From Engraulis encrasicolus (Eukaryota > Chordata > Actinopteri > Clupeiformes > Engraulidae): a stretch of 64,000 nt of DNA. Location: the NCBI RefSeq assembly GCF_034702125.1, contig NC_085857.1:52693934-52757933 (forward strand). Direction: 5' to 3'. Of this stretch, positions 1 through 10,106 are shown piece after piece (the stretch's first letter is position 1; each line of letters starts with the position of its first letter). The notes under the pieces were generated by a model. That model did no database searches and was not told where the DNA came from. It saw nothing but the letters and a program-made list of their open reading frames with translations. The position numbers and the translations under genes were made by a program.

Positions 1-2400
1 TATATTGCTGTGCTTATGTTTATCTTCCTCCACGTGCACCTGACAAAGGGCCGCCATGCTGTCTTCGTTAATAAGGTACCGGGAATAGTTAATACCATAT
101 CAACATCTCCGGATTCCTGACCTACCTTTCCATTGCTGCGTTTCTCAAAAGCATAGTTGTTAACCAGTTAGCAACTTGGATAGTTACCAATGGGAAATTA
201 CATTACAAACAACAAAGTAGCTAATGTAGTTAGCAATTACGGTTTCGAGAAATGCACCAGGTGTAGTAACTGTTCTAGTTTGTGGTAACCAGTGTTACAT
301 GTAACCTTTCCTTATCCTGAACCTGGTCAGAAGATCAAAGAAAATTGCCATTTTGTGTTGTGAAGAGTCTCCAGGTATTTACTTCGTTGTTAAGTTCCCT
401 AAGAAGGTGCAGCTTCACAGGGCTTCATTTAAACGGTTTATTTGCCCAAAGAGTTGGCCTATAGCAACAACTGCTCCGGCAGCCACCCTGGCTAACACGT
501 TTCTTCTCCAGTCTGCCATTCACTATCCCCTCGTGACCCGTCCACGCATGTGCACTGCATCTCATTGCATATCTTGCAACAGTAATTACAAAACTAGAAG
601 TGGGCCCAATCAGGGGCGTCGCCAGACCTATTTTACAGGGGCACGTGCCTGGGTATTGATTTTCTGTATGTATGTTTGCCCGGTATGAGTTTCACAAAAA
701 AATACAGCAACCTTGCTACCTTGGAATTTAGCTCAAGTTTAGCATACAGAGTACTCTTCAGAATGAGCACAAAATAGCTCACTACTTGCAACAATATAAT
801 TAATTTATAAGCTTTTAAAAATAAATAACTGCACACTCGCATTATATCTCTGTGCCCTACTGTGCACCTGTATACCATTAGGTCAGCTGATGCCCCTGGG
901 CCTTATGTTACATGGCAACTATGTAATATTATAAGCCTACGACTGGTTTTCTAATAACATCCATAACGGTAGGCCTACTTCAACTTGTACTTTACAACTC
1001 TGTGTCTCTGTGATGTGGCCGTGAGTGATAGTAAACTAGGTCATCTTAAACTGAAACAACAGACTGCTTAAAAAGTCACTGGCTGAAACTAAGCCTGTAG
1101 GTTGCTATCTCAACAAAACATGTTTCCTGTTATTGTGGTTGCAACAGCACCCTAAATGAGGAAGTGCACAATACACAAAACTGCTTTCATTGCTGCAAGA
1201 GTTTGTCAAGTCTTTTTTTCTCTCTCTGTTTGCACTGACATCACTAAATAACACAATTCAAAAATAATCATTTTGATATCTTGATTCTAAATTGGTTGTT
1301 TTTCCACTAAGTAAAACATTATAGGCCTTTGATTGTCCTACTTTTATCCTCTAACATTTGCAGATGTCCACTAATTCTGGTACTTCTGGTCACTCACATC
1401 TTCTGTTGCACTATTTGTAAGTCACGTGACCTTCGCAGCCTCTGGTGACATTTAAGTCTGGCAGTGCTGCCACCACCACATCAGTGCATTCAGGAACCAG
1501 ACAGACAAAACAACCATCTCAGGTAGGCTAGTCATATCTTTAAAGATAAACCTATACAAGGAAAAGAAAATGCACATGTGATGTAACAAATGTTGATATT
1601 TCCATACGATACCCTTAAAAAAGTAGAAAAAAAACCCTGAAAAATACTTTTCCATTTGCACTATGCAAACACAAAATGTATATACCTGTGATAGATAAAC
1701 TTCTGCAAGATTTATTTCCATCCAGTGTTGCATAACTTTTTCACCAAGATCTTGTATTGATGATGATGGAATCTGGCCACTGTGCTAGACCCTTTCCACA
1801 TCCTTAAATACTTTTTTCTTTTTGTTTTGGCCTCACAGTGTACAGTAGATACACAGATATTTGTTGTGACCAGGACCCTGTTCCTCAAATGGGAGCTTAG
1901 TGGGTTGCCAATGCAACAAAGTAAGTTGCTAACTTAGTTAGCAACGAGGATGTCGAGAAACAAACTCCGGGCCTGTGGTTTGGTTGGTATGCCAACGAGG
2001 CATGTTTCCTGTTGTTTATCAGTGGCAGCTCTCATAGCGGAAGTCAAGAAAGAAAAATAAAACGCTCTCACTGTTGTCGGTGCAAGATCGTGTGCCCGTT
2101 TTTTTCTCCCCATTTCTCTCCTAATACTGATATTGTCATCAAGCAAAACTGAGATACATTGGCTCAAACGTTGCAGGCCTAGTGCTATTGCTCTGGGCGA
2201 ATGATAACAGTCCATATGGTTAGGCTATATGTCACAGGTGGGGGGTGCGCGTTTCTGGGCGGCACCCCCACTTTTTACCAACAGTACACCGGGGAGTAAA
2301 CTGCACATCATGAAACACACCAAGACACCAGAATAACGGTTTAGCTATTTATTTAAGTTACAAAAGGTTAAAACCAGTCTTTAGGGTCGCCTTCAAAGTC
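1..2400. other. Non-coding, repeat-like stretch without a recognisable gene
   Basis: No open frame here resembles a known family; the longest are about 110 codons and lack splice or domain support. The segment around 1380-1500 (LGSCCHH-like low-value frames, with the phrase GCAGTGCTGCCACC) recurs in similar form at about 8815-8880, so a short dispersed repeat is present in both places. The stretches near 170-270 and 1900-1960 share a GTTAGCAA-rich theme. I see no promoter or RNA gene I can defend. Confidence 0.5.
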
Positions 2401-2409
2401 TATAGAATA

Positions 2410-2444
2410 CCCCCCCCCCCCCCCCCCCCCCCACCCCCCCACCC
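2410..2444. repeat. Poly-C tract
   Basis: An almost pure run of C interrupted by two A residues. It is simple sequence and its exact length in the assembly is unreliable. Confidence 0.9.
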
Positions 2445-3275
2445 AAACCAGTAGTTCACAGTCCAGTCCACGTCCACGAGAGGGGTCGGTGGAGGTGGCC
2501 CAGGCGTTCAGTATGGTGCGGCAACGCGCCTTCTTCGTGACGAGGCTGTGAAGGAGAGGAGACACGTCACCAGCAAGGGCTCCAACAGAAAAGGATGGAT
2601 CACCATCATTAGCAGAATCATTGTCGCACACAAACCGGGAAACTATCATAAACACACGTGGGGCATTTCTTCACACAATAGTGCAATATACAGGAGTGTC
2701 TTCAAATGCAAGCAGCGCTAGAGCTACTGCGCGATTAGTAAACACAGCAAACGTGAGTAGCCACTCAAAGCGCGACAATGCCCGCTATGGCGGAGATAAA
2801 GTGAGTCTTGCAAGCCCAGTCCTTTTAGAGAGAGAGATTTGGGAGGGAGCCGAGGGCGCCGGGAGCAGGCTGCCTCCTTGGAGGGAGGGGGGGCTTCTAC
2901 TTTGAAGTGCCACAGACCTAGGTTGCGAAATACACTTAACTTTCGGAGGGGCGAGCGTTCCCACCCCTCGGTTTCCAGCGTTGCATTAAACTCTGCGCCA
3001 TGGTCACGGACTGTCATTAGGCCGAATGACGTCGCGTCTCTTCCATCGGCCGCAGGTCGCCAACTCTCGATCCGCAGGATCCGTGTTCGTCCGCCTCAGC
3101 CCTAGGCCCGTCCGGATACCGGCTCGGCGTCCCCCCAGGCCTCTGGCAGCTGCCTCCCGTGCCGGAGTCGCCCCCTCTTCGGAACTCTCTCTCTCTCTCT
3201 CTCTCTTGCGTCCTCTCTCAGTCGCCGTCCTCTTCCTTGGTCTCCTGTCCAGTCCATTTAAACTCTGGGCCACCC
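2445..3275. other. CpG-rich segment ending in a (CT)n tract
   Basis: This stretch is clearly richer in G+C and in CpG than its surroundings, especially 3020-3180, and it ends in a (CT)n microsatellite at about 3184-3208. Several short open frames exist on both strands because of the composition, but none shows a recognisable domain. It abuts the left end of the large DNA transposon at 3278. It could be an orphan CpG island or promoter, or a fragment of a GC-rich repeat; the sequence does not decide. Confidence 0.4.
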
Positions 3276-4167
3276 CGTATGGGCCATTCTACGAAATCGG
3301 TGCCTTTTCTGTCAGTGTATGTCCCCGTGATATTATGCCTTTAAACGCAATGGAAAATAGCTGTAAAATCTCTGTTAAGTACATATTATAATAAATTGAA
3401 GCCTTGTGAATACGTATTGAACTAAAAAACCTCAATAAATATTTAAAAACATTTTTAAAATCTGTCAAGTATACCGGAAAACATGCATTTTATGCATGTC
3501 CCCACGTTAACACACTACACTTAACATTGAAAAAAAGTGAATAAAATCCATATTAATATGATTTTTTTACCATTTCTGTCTGAGTCCATACCCCACATTT
3601 ACTTTACATACATTTTAAACATTGGATATATATATTATTTTATTTAAAAATGCATTTTAGTCATGTCCCCTGGTTTTCACTCAGTACTGTTACCTAAACA
3701 CAAAGCCCCCCTGAAAATATTGGGACCACCCACATTTCATTTTTTCAAGAGGAAGTTACATCATTTCTGGCAATCTGAAGGACATGGGAAGACCAAAAGT
3801 AAGTTCTCTGATGCTCTAGTCAATATTCTTGACAAAACTGTAACTAAAGCCATGACTGGTCAATCTAAGCATTCAGTCATGTTACCTTAATTATACCTCT
3901 AATGTTTTTGTTATTTTTTCTAAACAATACGTGTGGTAAATCCTTACAATGTGTAGAGTGACCTTGTGCTACTAGCATGACCTACACATTGCTATGTTTT
4001 GTGTTTTTGCTAACTTAATGCTAAAACTCATTACAGTTACTTTAATTCCTGTTACTTTAATGAAGACTGAGTAACGGTAACAGGACTGAGTAATAGTAAC
4101 AGTAATGAGTATGATTCTCTGGTTTATTGTAAAATTGTTTGTTTATCTATCAATCTAATACTATAGA

Positions 4168-4403
4168 CAGGGCTGGACTGAGATAGCCTGGGGCCCCTAG
4201 CCTACATGTTGCTGTGGGGGCCCCTGGAAGGCAATTTTTCAATGCCATTTCGAGGCAAGAATTAAGGGTAAAATGTCTACCAACAGTGCTCAACATGAGA
4301 GATGAATTTTATAATTTTTATAATGTTCACTTTCAGGGGCCCATGTGTAGGTGGGGGCCCCTGGACTGCAGCCATATCTAGCCACCTTGTTAATGCAGCC
4401 CTG
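4168..4403. mobile_element. hAT-like MITE nested in the large transposon
   Basis: The element begins CAGGGCTGGACTG and ends GCAGCCCTG, with flanking 8-mers ACTATAGA and ACTATAGT (7 of 8 identical). CAGGG termini with an 8-bp duplication fit the hAT superfamily. The internal sequence is rich in GGGGCCCCT and has no coding capacity. Confidence 0.65.
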
Positions 4404-4451
4404 ACTATAGTTTGTTTTATTATTTGTCTGAATTACAAGTCTGAATGATGC

Positions 4452-4783
4452 ATGTCATCCACACAAGATCATGTACATTATATGAATGCATGTTTTCAGG
4501 GAGCCAATCCACCTTTGACTGCTGCTGAAAAGCAGCGGCGCTATCGTGCACGGCGCGATGCTGACCCAGAACGGAGGGCAAAATACTTAAAGCAGGAAAA
4601 TGAGAGGTATAGGGAGGACCTAGAGTCAGGCAGGAAGAAACCCATCAAAGACGTCAGTGCCAGAGAGAGACGGAGTCGACGCAAGAAGTGGAGGGAGACG
4701 TATCATAGACTCAAAGACAGGAAAGCCCTGAGCGCAGAGCTAGCAGATCCTGAGCTAGCAGATCCTGTGCCAAGTATTTCCAG
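4452..4783 (+). CDS. Transposase-like gene, exon 1 (basic N-terminal region)
   Basis: This exon encodes a strongly basic, helical segment rich in Arg/Lys/Glu, with a core reading AEKQRRYRARRDADPERR and later RERRSRRKKWRETYHR. It resembles the N-terminal DNA-binding or coiled-coil part of a multi-copy uncharacterised fish and invertebrate protein family. The ATG at 4452 is the first in frame, but an acceptor-like TTTTCAG ending at 4499 makes an upstream start exon possible. The reading frame continues to a stop at 4815-4817, yet a CAG|GT donor at 4783/4784 leaves two bases. These join in frame with the acceptor TTGCAG ending at 5273 (AG+G giving Arg), so I prefer a spliced model. Its position between the TIRs marks it as transposon-encoded. 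Confidence 0.6.
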
Positions 4784-5273
4784 GTCTAGTTGCAGTTCTG
4801 ATGTGCTTATAATGTAGCAAAACTCAGACTTTATATACACTACATTAACAAAAATGTTTGCTCACCTGCCTGAACTCACATATGAACTTAAAGGTGCAGT
4901 GTGTGTAATATTAGTAGTTTATATCCAGAATCCATATTTTGTGCTGCATCTTATAAAACCCTCTGGGTTATGAATGTAATGAACCTTAATAAGTGAGTCA
5001 AGGCAGGTGAGCAAACACTTTTTATATAGGCTATGGCTGAGAAAGGTAGGCGATTCCATTATAATTCAATGCACAATTCAGCAGGATATGCCGCCACCCC
5101 CCGCCCCCCAACCACCACCCACACACAAACTGCTCCCTGGCCGCCAACTGGCTGACTGATACACCCCCCCCCCCAAAAAAAAAGTACATTACTTCATAGC
5201 TCACATTTATAAATGTATTTATTTGCATGTTATGGCTATATGATTGTTAACTTTAAGTTGTTTTGTGTTGCAG

Positions 5274-7408
5274 GCAACGAGTCCATGGAAAGAAGAGAAC
5301 GAAGAAAACGATGACCAATCTACGCAAAGAAAACAAAGAATTAAGAGCCAAACTAGCAAAAGAAACCAAAAAGAAAGAATCGTACAAAAAACGACTTCAA
5401 CGCCTGAAACACCAAGGGGCATCTCCCCAAACAACAGCACGTGAAACATTGGATCAGCACTCAAGTACAGGCACCAAGAAAACCCTTTTGTTTCACAAGG
5501 CCCTTGTCGATTCCATCAAAAACAAATACAAAAAGGCTAAGGGGGAGAAAGAAAAGCAACTCATTGCAAGAGTAGTAACCGGGAATAGTCTGCTGAAACA
5601 GTACAGGGTGCAACACCTGGCACAAGACGCATTGGGCTTTTCAAAAAAAAGGTGGAAAGCTCCCAACCCATCTGGCTTAGCTTATCAAAGGAAGAGGAAC
5701 AGAAGGATCTCACCTGACCTCGTCAATAGAGTCAGATCATTCTTCAAAAGAGATGATGTCAGTCGTATGACCACTGGAAAAAGGCAGACCATAACGAAGA
5801 ACAAAAATAAAATGCAGAAACGATTTCTACAGGACAGCATGAAGAATTTGCACTTGAAGTTTTTATCGGAAGAAGAGCATGTCATTTCATACTCATTATT
5901 CTGTAGGCTCCGCCCCTTCTGGATTGTTCATCCCACCCTAAGTGATAGGGACACATGCATGTGTAAAACCCATGAAAATCTGGATTTCATGCTGCAAAAA
6001 CTTCAGCATCTCAAAGTGGTCAACAGTGGCAATGCAGAGGCCCTCGTGAGGGAAATCGCATGCGACACTAACAAAATTGAGTGCATGTATGGAGACTGTA
6101 CCGTCTGCAAGGACCTCTCCTGTCCAGTTTCAGAAGAGTACAGTGCTGAGAGCAAGGTCACCTTTCTCCAATGGGCAGTGGTGGAGAAGGAGCACAAAAA
6201 CGACCCACTGTCAAAGTCTAAAGTCACACTGAAGCAAGAGAGCGAAACCACACAGAATGAGCTCCTGGAAAAATTCAATGACCACTTGCAGCGATTCAAA
6301 CGGCACTTATTTAATATAAGGCATCAGTTCTCTCACTATAGGGCTCTAAAGAGCCAAATGAAAGCACATGAGTGCTTGATTCACATTGATTTTTCGGAGA
6401 ACTACCTGTGCAAGTACAGTGCAGAGATACAGGCTGTCCATTTTGGGAGCATCACATCAACAAGCATGTCTACACACTGGTGTGCTGTACCTGAGCACAA
6501 CTCCCCAACCCATCTCCTTTTGCACCATCTCTCCATCGAGGCAGAAGGGCCCAGCTGCCATATGGCAGTACATGGCTCCAGTGTTCGACTACATTCAAAA
6601 ACATCACCCTGACATCACAACTGTGCACTTTTACAGTGACGGTCCATGCACCCAGTACAAACAGCGAGGCAACTTCTTTTTGTTCACAACTGAGCTGTTC
6701 AGAAGGGGCTTTTGTGCTGGGACGTGGAATTTTTTTGAGGCAAGTCACGGGAAGGGAGCCCCAGACGGGGTTGGTGGAGCCTTGAAGCGAACCGCTGACA
6801 GCTTAGTCAGCAAAGGAGTGGATATACCTGATGCAGCTGTGCTCTTTTCTGAGTTGCAGAAGACAGGATCAAAAGTGCAGTGCTTTTTTGTTGATGAGCA
6901 GACAGTAGACCAAGCAATAGCAAAAATGCCACAAGATCTTCCTGCAGTTCCGTCGACCATGAGGCTGCACCAGGTCGTCACCGTGGCCCCCGGCGAGATG
7001 ATGTACAGGAATGTCAGCTGCATCTGCACGACAATGCAAAACCTGACCTGTGAGTGCTTCAATCCCAAGCCATTCACCTTTAAGAAGCAGAACATGACAT
7101 CCACCGAACCCTCACTGCTCCCGCAACCTCAGTGGCAAGATCCAGAAGTTGTAGGAAAATGGTGTGTTGTGAGGTATGAGGGAGACCTGTACCCTGGAAT
7201 TGTCACAGATACCAGTGAGACACATGTTGAGGTCCGGTGCATGCAAAAGATTGTCCAGAACAGATATTTCTGGCCAGCTCGAGAAGACATCCTCTGGTAT
7301 CTTTTTGAGGATATTGTTTGCCATATACCCCCTCCGAAGCCAGTGACAGGCCGTCACATGGAAATTGACAAAGAAACCTGGGCCAAACTAGAACTAGCCT
7401 TATCCTAA
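5274..7408 (+). pseudogene. DDE-like transposase, exon 2, broken by one frameshift
   Basis: Starting after the acceptor at 5273 there is no ATG; the frame continues from exon 1. It opens with a coiled coil (LRKENKELRAKL) and then a Lys/Arg-rich segment. A Cys/His-rich part follows (CMCKTH near 5970, CMYGDCTVCKDLSC near 6084-6120), a plausible zinc site. The catalytic-like core comes next: HIDFSENY near 6385-6405, FYSDGPCTQYK near 6630-6660 and SHGKGAPDG near 6742-6770. This matches an RNase-H-like layout with acidic residues in DFSEN, SDGP and possibly the last block. A one-base insertion near 6445-6452 (HFG then ASHQQ) shifts frame 1 to frame 2. The second part ends at TAA 7406-7408. I know this protein type as a recurrent uncharacterised family in fish and cnidarians, but cannot name a superfamily. 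Confidence 0.65.
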
Positions 7409-7542
7409 AACCAATCGAGAGAGACAGACACACTAAAGCTACAAGCACCAAAGGCACTCTGAATTTAAAAAGAGTGGTGGCCCACTCCAAGGCACTCTGA
7501 ATTTAAAGTTTAAAGTTTATAAGTCCTTTTATTTAAATGGGA

Positions 7543-7544
<2 letters not shown>

Positions 7545-7624
<80 letters not shown>
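7545..7624. repeat. (TC)n microsatellite
   Basis: About 40 uninterrupted TC dinucleotides in the 3' untranslated part of the transposase gene. Confidence 0.95.
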
Positions 7625-7628
<4 letters not shown>

Positions 7629-8337
7629 TTTGTTTCATGGTGCATACCCAATTATCCTATTCTCTATACGCAATTATCTACTCATTCTCAAATTTGTATT
7701 ATGTTATGTTTTGTTATGTAATATGAAATGTTCAAAACAATGTCCAATTCTCATTCCAGTTACCGAAAACTCATTCCTGTTACTCATAACTCTTTCCTGT
7801 TACTTAATGATTTCTAACAAAAAATAAAGAAAAAAAACACTTTTCCTCTAACTATGTTTGGTCCATGATTAATGTTATTGTTAAATAATATGCATTATAT
7901 AAACCATATTGTAAATTACAGTTTGGATAATCTGTAATTGTAAAAAAACGTTTTCCGTTTATAGAAAAAAATCCATTTGCTCACATATAATGTTAATTTT
8001 GGAGACATATATGCATTTTAGGGACAAAACAACAGTCAATACTTAAAATAACATGTGTTTTCAAGAGGAAAACAAAAGAAATGGTTTATTTTCCATTAAA
8101 AAGTCTTTTTAAAATATCATATGTATTTTGGTAACAGGACTGAGAATTACATATTCAGATTAATTCTTTAAGTCTTGTAAAAAAAACATTTAAAAGGCTA
8201 TAAGATGGCCCACTAACATTTTTAAGTAAGTTAATGTATGTACAAGTACATTTAGTGTTTAAAAATTGAAAAAAGGTAACTTGAATTTTGAAAACTTTTG
8301 ACATGCAAATGGCACCCATTTCGTAGAATGGCCCATA

Positions 8338-9118
8338 TGCACCAATCACCCTGCTTTCTCCCAGCTGCAATCCATTCCCCAATTACCCTACATTCGTTTG
8401 TTTACCTCTCATGGTCCGTCCGTCAAATCAGTCCCCTGAGAACCAACCGCAACTTGAATCGATTCCCCCACACAGTCTTGTCACCCCTGTGACATATATC
8501 ACACTAGCCTATATTAAGTACATTGCATCAGAACAATGTCAGCAGGTTTAAATTTAGAGGAAGCAGTGTTTTGAAGGTGTTATACCTCCGCATTACATTG
8601 ATGGGCTTGTGTTACATGCCCCATTGTATCAAAATAAATGACAAATATTTTAACATAGAGATAGCTGCACATTACAGAGCACATTACAAAATAGGAAAAA
8701 CTGTTTTTTTTCCCTATGCACATGGCAAACTTCAAAATTAAGTGTATAAACCTGTGGACTGTGAGTCACATGATTTCGACTGAAATAGACACTTTCTGTG
8801 GCATTTCCACCCTTACTCGCCTCTGGTAACGGCAAAGCCTTGCAGTGCTGCCACCTCCAGTGCATTCAGGAACCCGACAAACGCTGACGGATGCAGGCTG
8901 CTATTGACCCGTTCAGAGTCTACGTCCTACGTCCATGAAAGCGTGCGCATTGTTGACTCAAACACACCAGAGATATTGTAAGGACATTAAGAGAGACTCC
9001 ACTCTTCTGGGTGGTACTGCACTCAAGGGGGAGTGCAGACTCCATTCAGAAAGAACGGGCTGCTGCGCTCTCTCGACAGCGGCCACTAGGAGAACTGCAG
9101 GCATGGGTAAAATAGGGA
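8338..9118. other. Stretch without a recognisable gene
   Basis: No open frame has family resemblance. The part at 8815-8880 is similar to 1435-1500 (GCAGTGCTGCCACC followed by GTGCATTCAGGAAC), so both are copies of one short dispersed repeat. Confidence 0.45.
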
Positions 9119-9126
9119 GTGGTGAG

Positions 9127-9332
9127 CAGGCTTGTACGAAATTCCGAATGGAAAGAATTTCAATTCAAAGTAATGCCATAATATGAACACTAGGTGGTGG
9201 TGTTCTATGTACTTTCAATGGGTGGTGTAGATTAAATTCAAAGAAATTCAAGGTAATGGCACCACCTAGTGTTCATATTATGGCATTATTTTGAATTGAA
9301 ATTCTTTCCATTCGGAATTTCGTACAAGCCTG
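9127..9332. mobile_element. hAT-family MITE with perfect 8-bp duplication
   Basis: A 206-bp palindromic element whose arms of about 70 bp pair almost perfectly, starting CAGGCTTGTACGAAATTCCG and ending with its reverse complement. It is flanked on both sides by GTGGTGAG (9119-9126 and 9333-9340). CAGG termini plus an exact 8-bp direct repeat place it in the hAT superfamily. It has no coding capacity and would need a transposase in trans. Confidence 0.9.
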
Positions 9333-9524
9333 GTGGTGAGTCTGTATGTAATACTGGGTGACAGTGCAGACACTAAAGAGAGAAAAACTGCCGTTCAGAA
9401 GCGTATACGTTTATAAAAAAATAGAGATTCCGAACAGTACACTTGTTATGCTATTCTGAGAGGGAAGTGGCTGTTCCTGAAGCATAGGAGATGTTTGCTG
9501 TTACATGTTGTTACAAGACATTAA

Positions 9525-10103
9525 CCCTATCCAGACCGGGGGGGGGGGGGGGGGGCTAAAAGTGCCCGCACCAACTTTGATGTCGTTTAACTCCTGAATG
9601 ACTAAAGCTATGACTACGAAACTTTGTGACTTTTCCTAAAATGAAGTTGGCTACAGTGTGATACCAAAAGATTAGGTTTATAATTTTTGTTGTTGCCATG
9701 GCAACGGTTTTCTGACAGGTACGCCTGACCAAAAATCACTGATCTAAGTCTCATCATCATCACTTTTCATATTTTTTTACATTTCATTAGCATCAGACAC
9801 CCTTGTGAACATTTGAAGTGGTCTGAAGCAAATAATAACCAAAATTGATGTGCATTTCCCAAGTTAGATGGAAAATACATGAAGGTGACATTTTGGGCAA
9901 TAAAAACAGGAAATGACATCATAATGATGTCATAATATCCAATAATGACACCAAAATTATGTCATTCATAGATCTTTGGCTGAAGATCATCCCCTCCATG
10001 TTTGGTGGTCATACGCCATTCGGTTCCTAAGTTATGAGGGGGGGGTCAAAAGAGCCCCCCCCCCCGGTCCCAGGAATGCCAAAAAAGCCCGGTCTGGATA
10101 GGG
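9525..10103. mobile_element. Non-autonomous piggyBac-like element
   Basis: A 579-bp element bounded by TTAA on both sides (9521-9524 and 10104-10107) with 16-bp TIRs CCCTATCCAGACCGGG and the exact complement. The TTAA target and CCC termini fit piggyBac-type transposition. Next to each TIR is a homopolymer (G run on the left, C run on the right). The interior is non-coding. It sits at the 5' edge of the LINE that follows, and the LINE reading frame opens right after the right-hand TTAA. Confidence 0.85.
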
Positions 10104-10106
10104 TTA

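Larger units (their letters stand above)
3280..8335 (+). mobile_element. Autonomous-type DNA transposon with DDE-like transposase (about 5.06 kb)
   Basis: Both ends carry the same inverted sequence. The left end begins TGGGCCATTCTACGAAAT just after a TA, and the reverse complement of the right end begins with the same 18 bases followed by a TA. The TIRs match for roughly 25 bases with one mismatch (C/G). This gives a TA target-site duplication at 3278-3279 and 8336-8337. Inside lies a two-exon transposase-like gene on the plus strand (4452-7408) followed by a (CT)n tract and an AATAAA at 7823-7828. Shorter motifs, such as variants of GTAACAGGACTGAG, recur near both ends and may be subterminal binding sites. 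I do not recognise the superfamily. A hAT-like MITE sits inside at 4168-4403. Confidence 0.75.

Noticed and set aside
3004..3391. Overlapping open frames in the CpG-rich segment on both strands
   Set aside because: Long frames on both strands are expected from the composition; no domain, splice pattern or family similarity supports them.
3663..3890. 75-codon frame inside the large transposon before the transposase
   Set aside because: No recognisable motif and no phase-matched donor that I could tie to 4452; kept as possible untranslated sequence only.
7537..7827. Ser-Leu repeat protein frame
   Set aside because: It translates the (TC)n tract.
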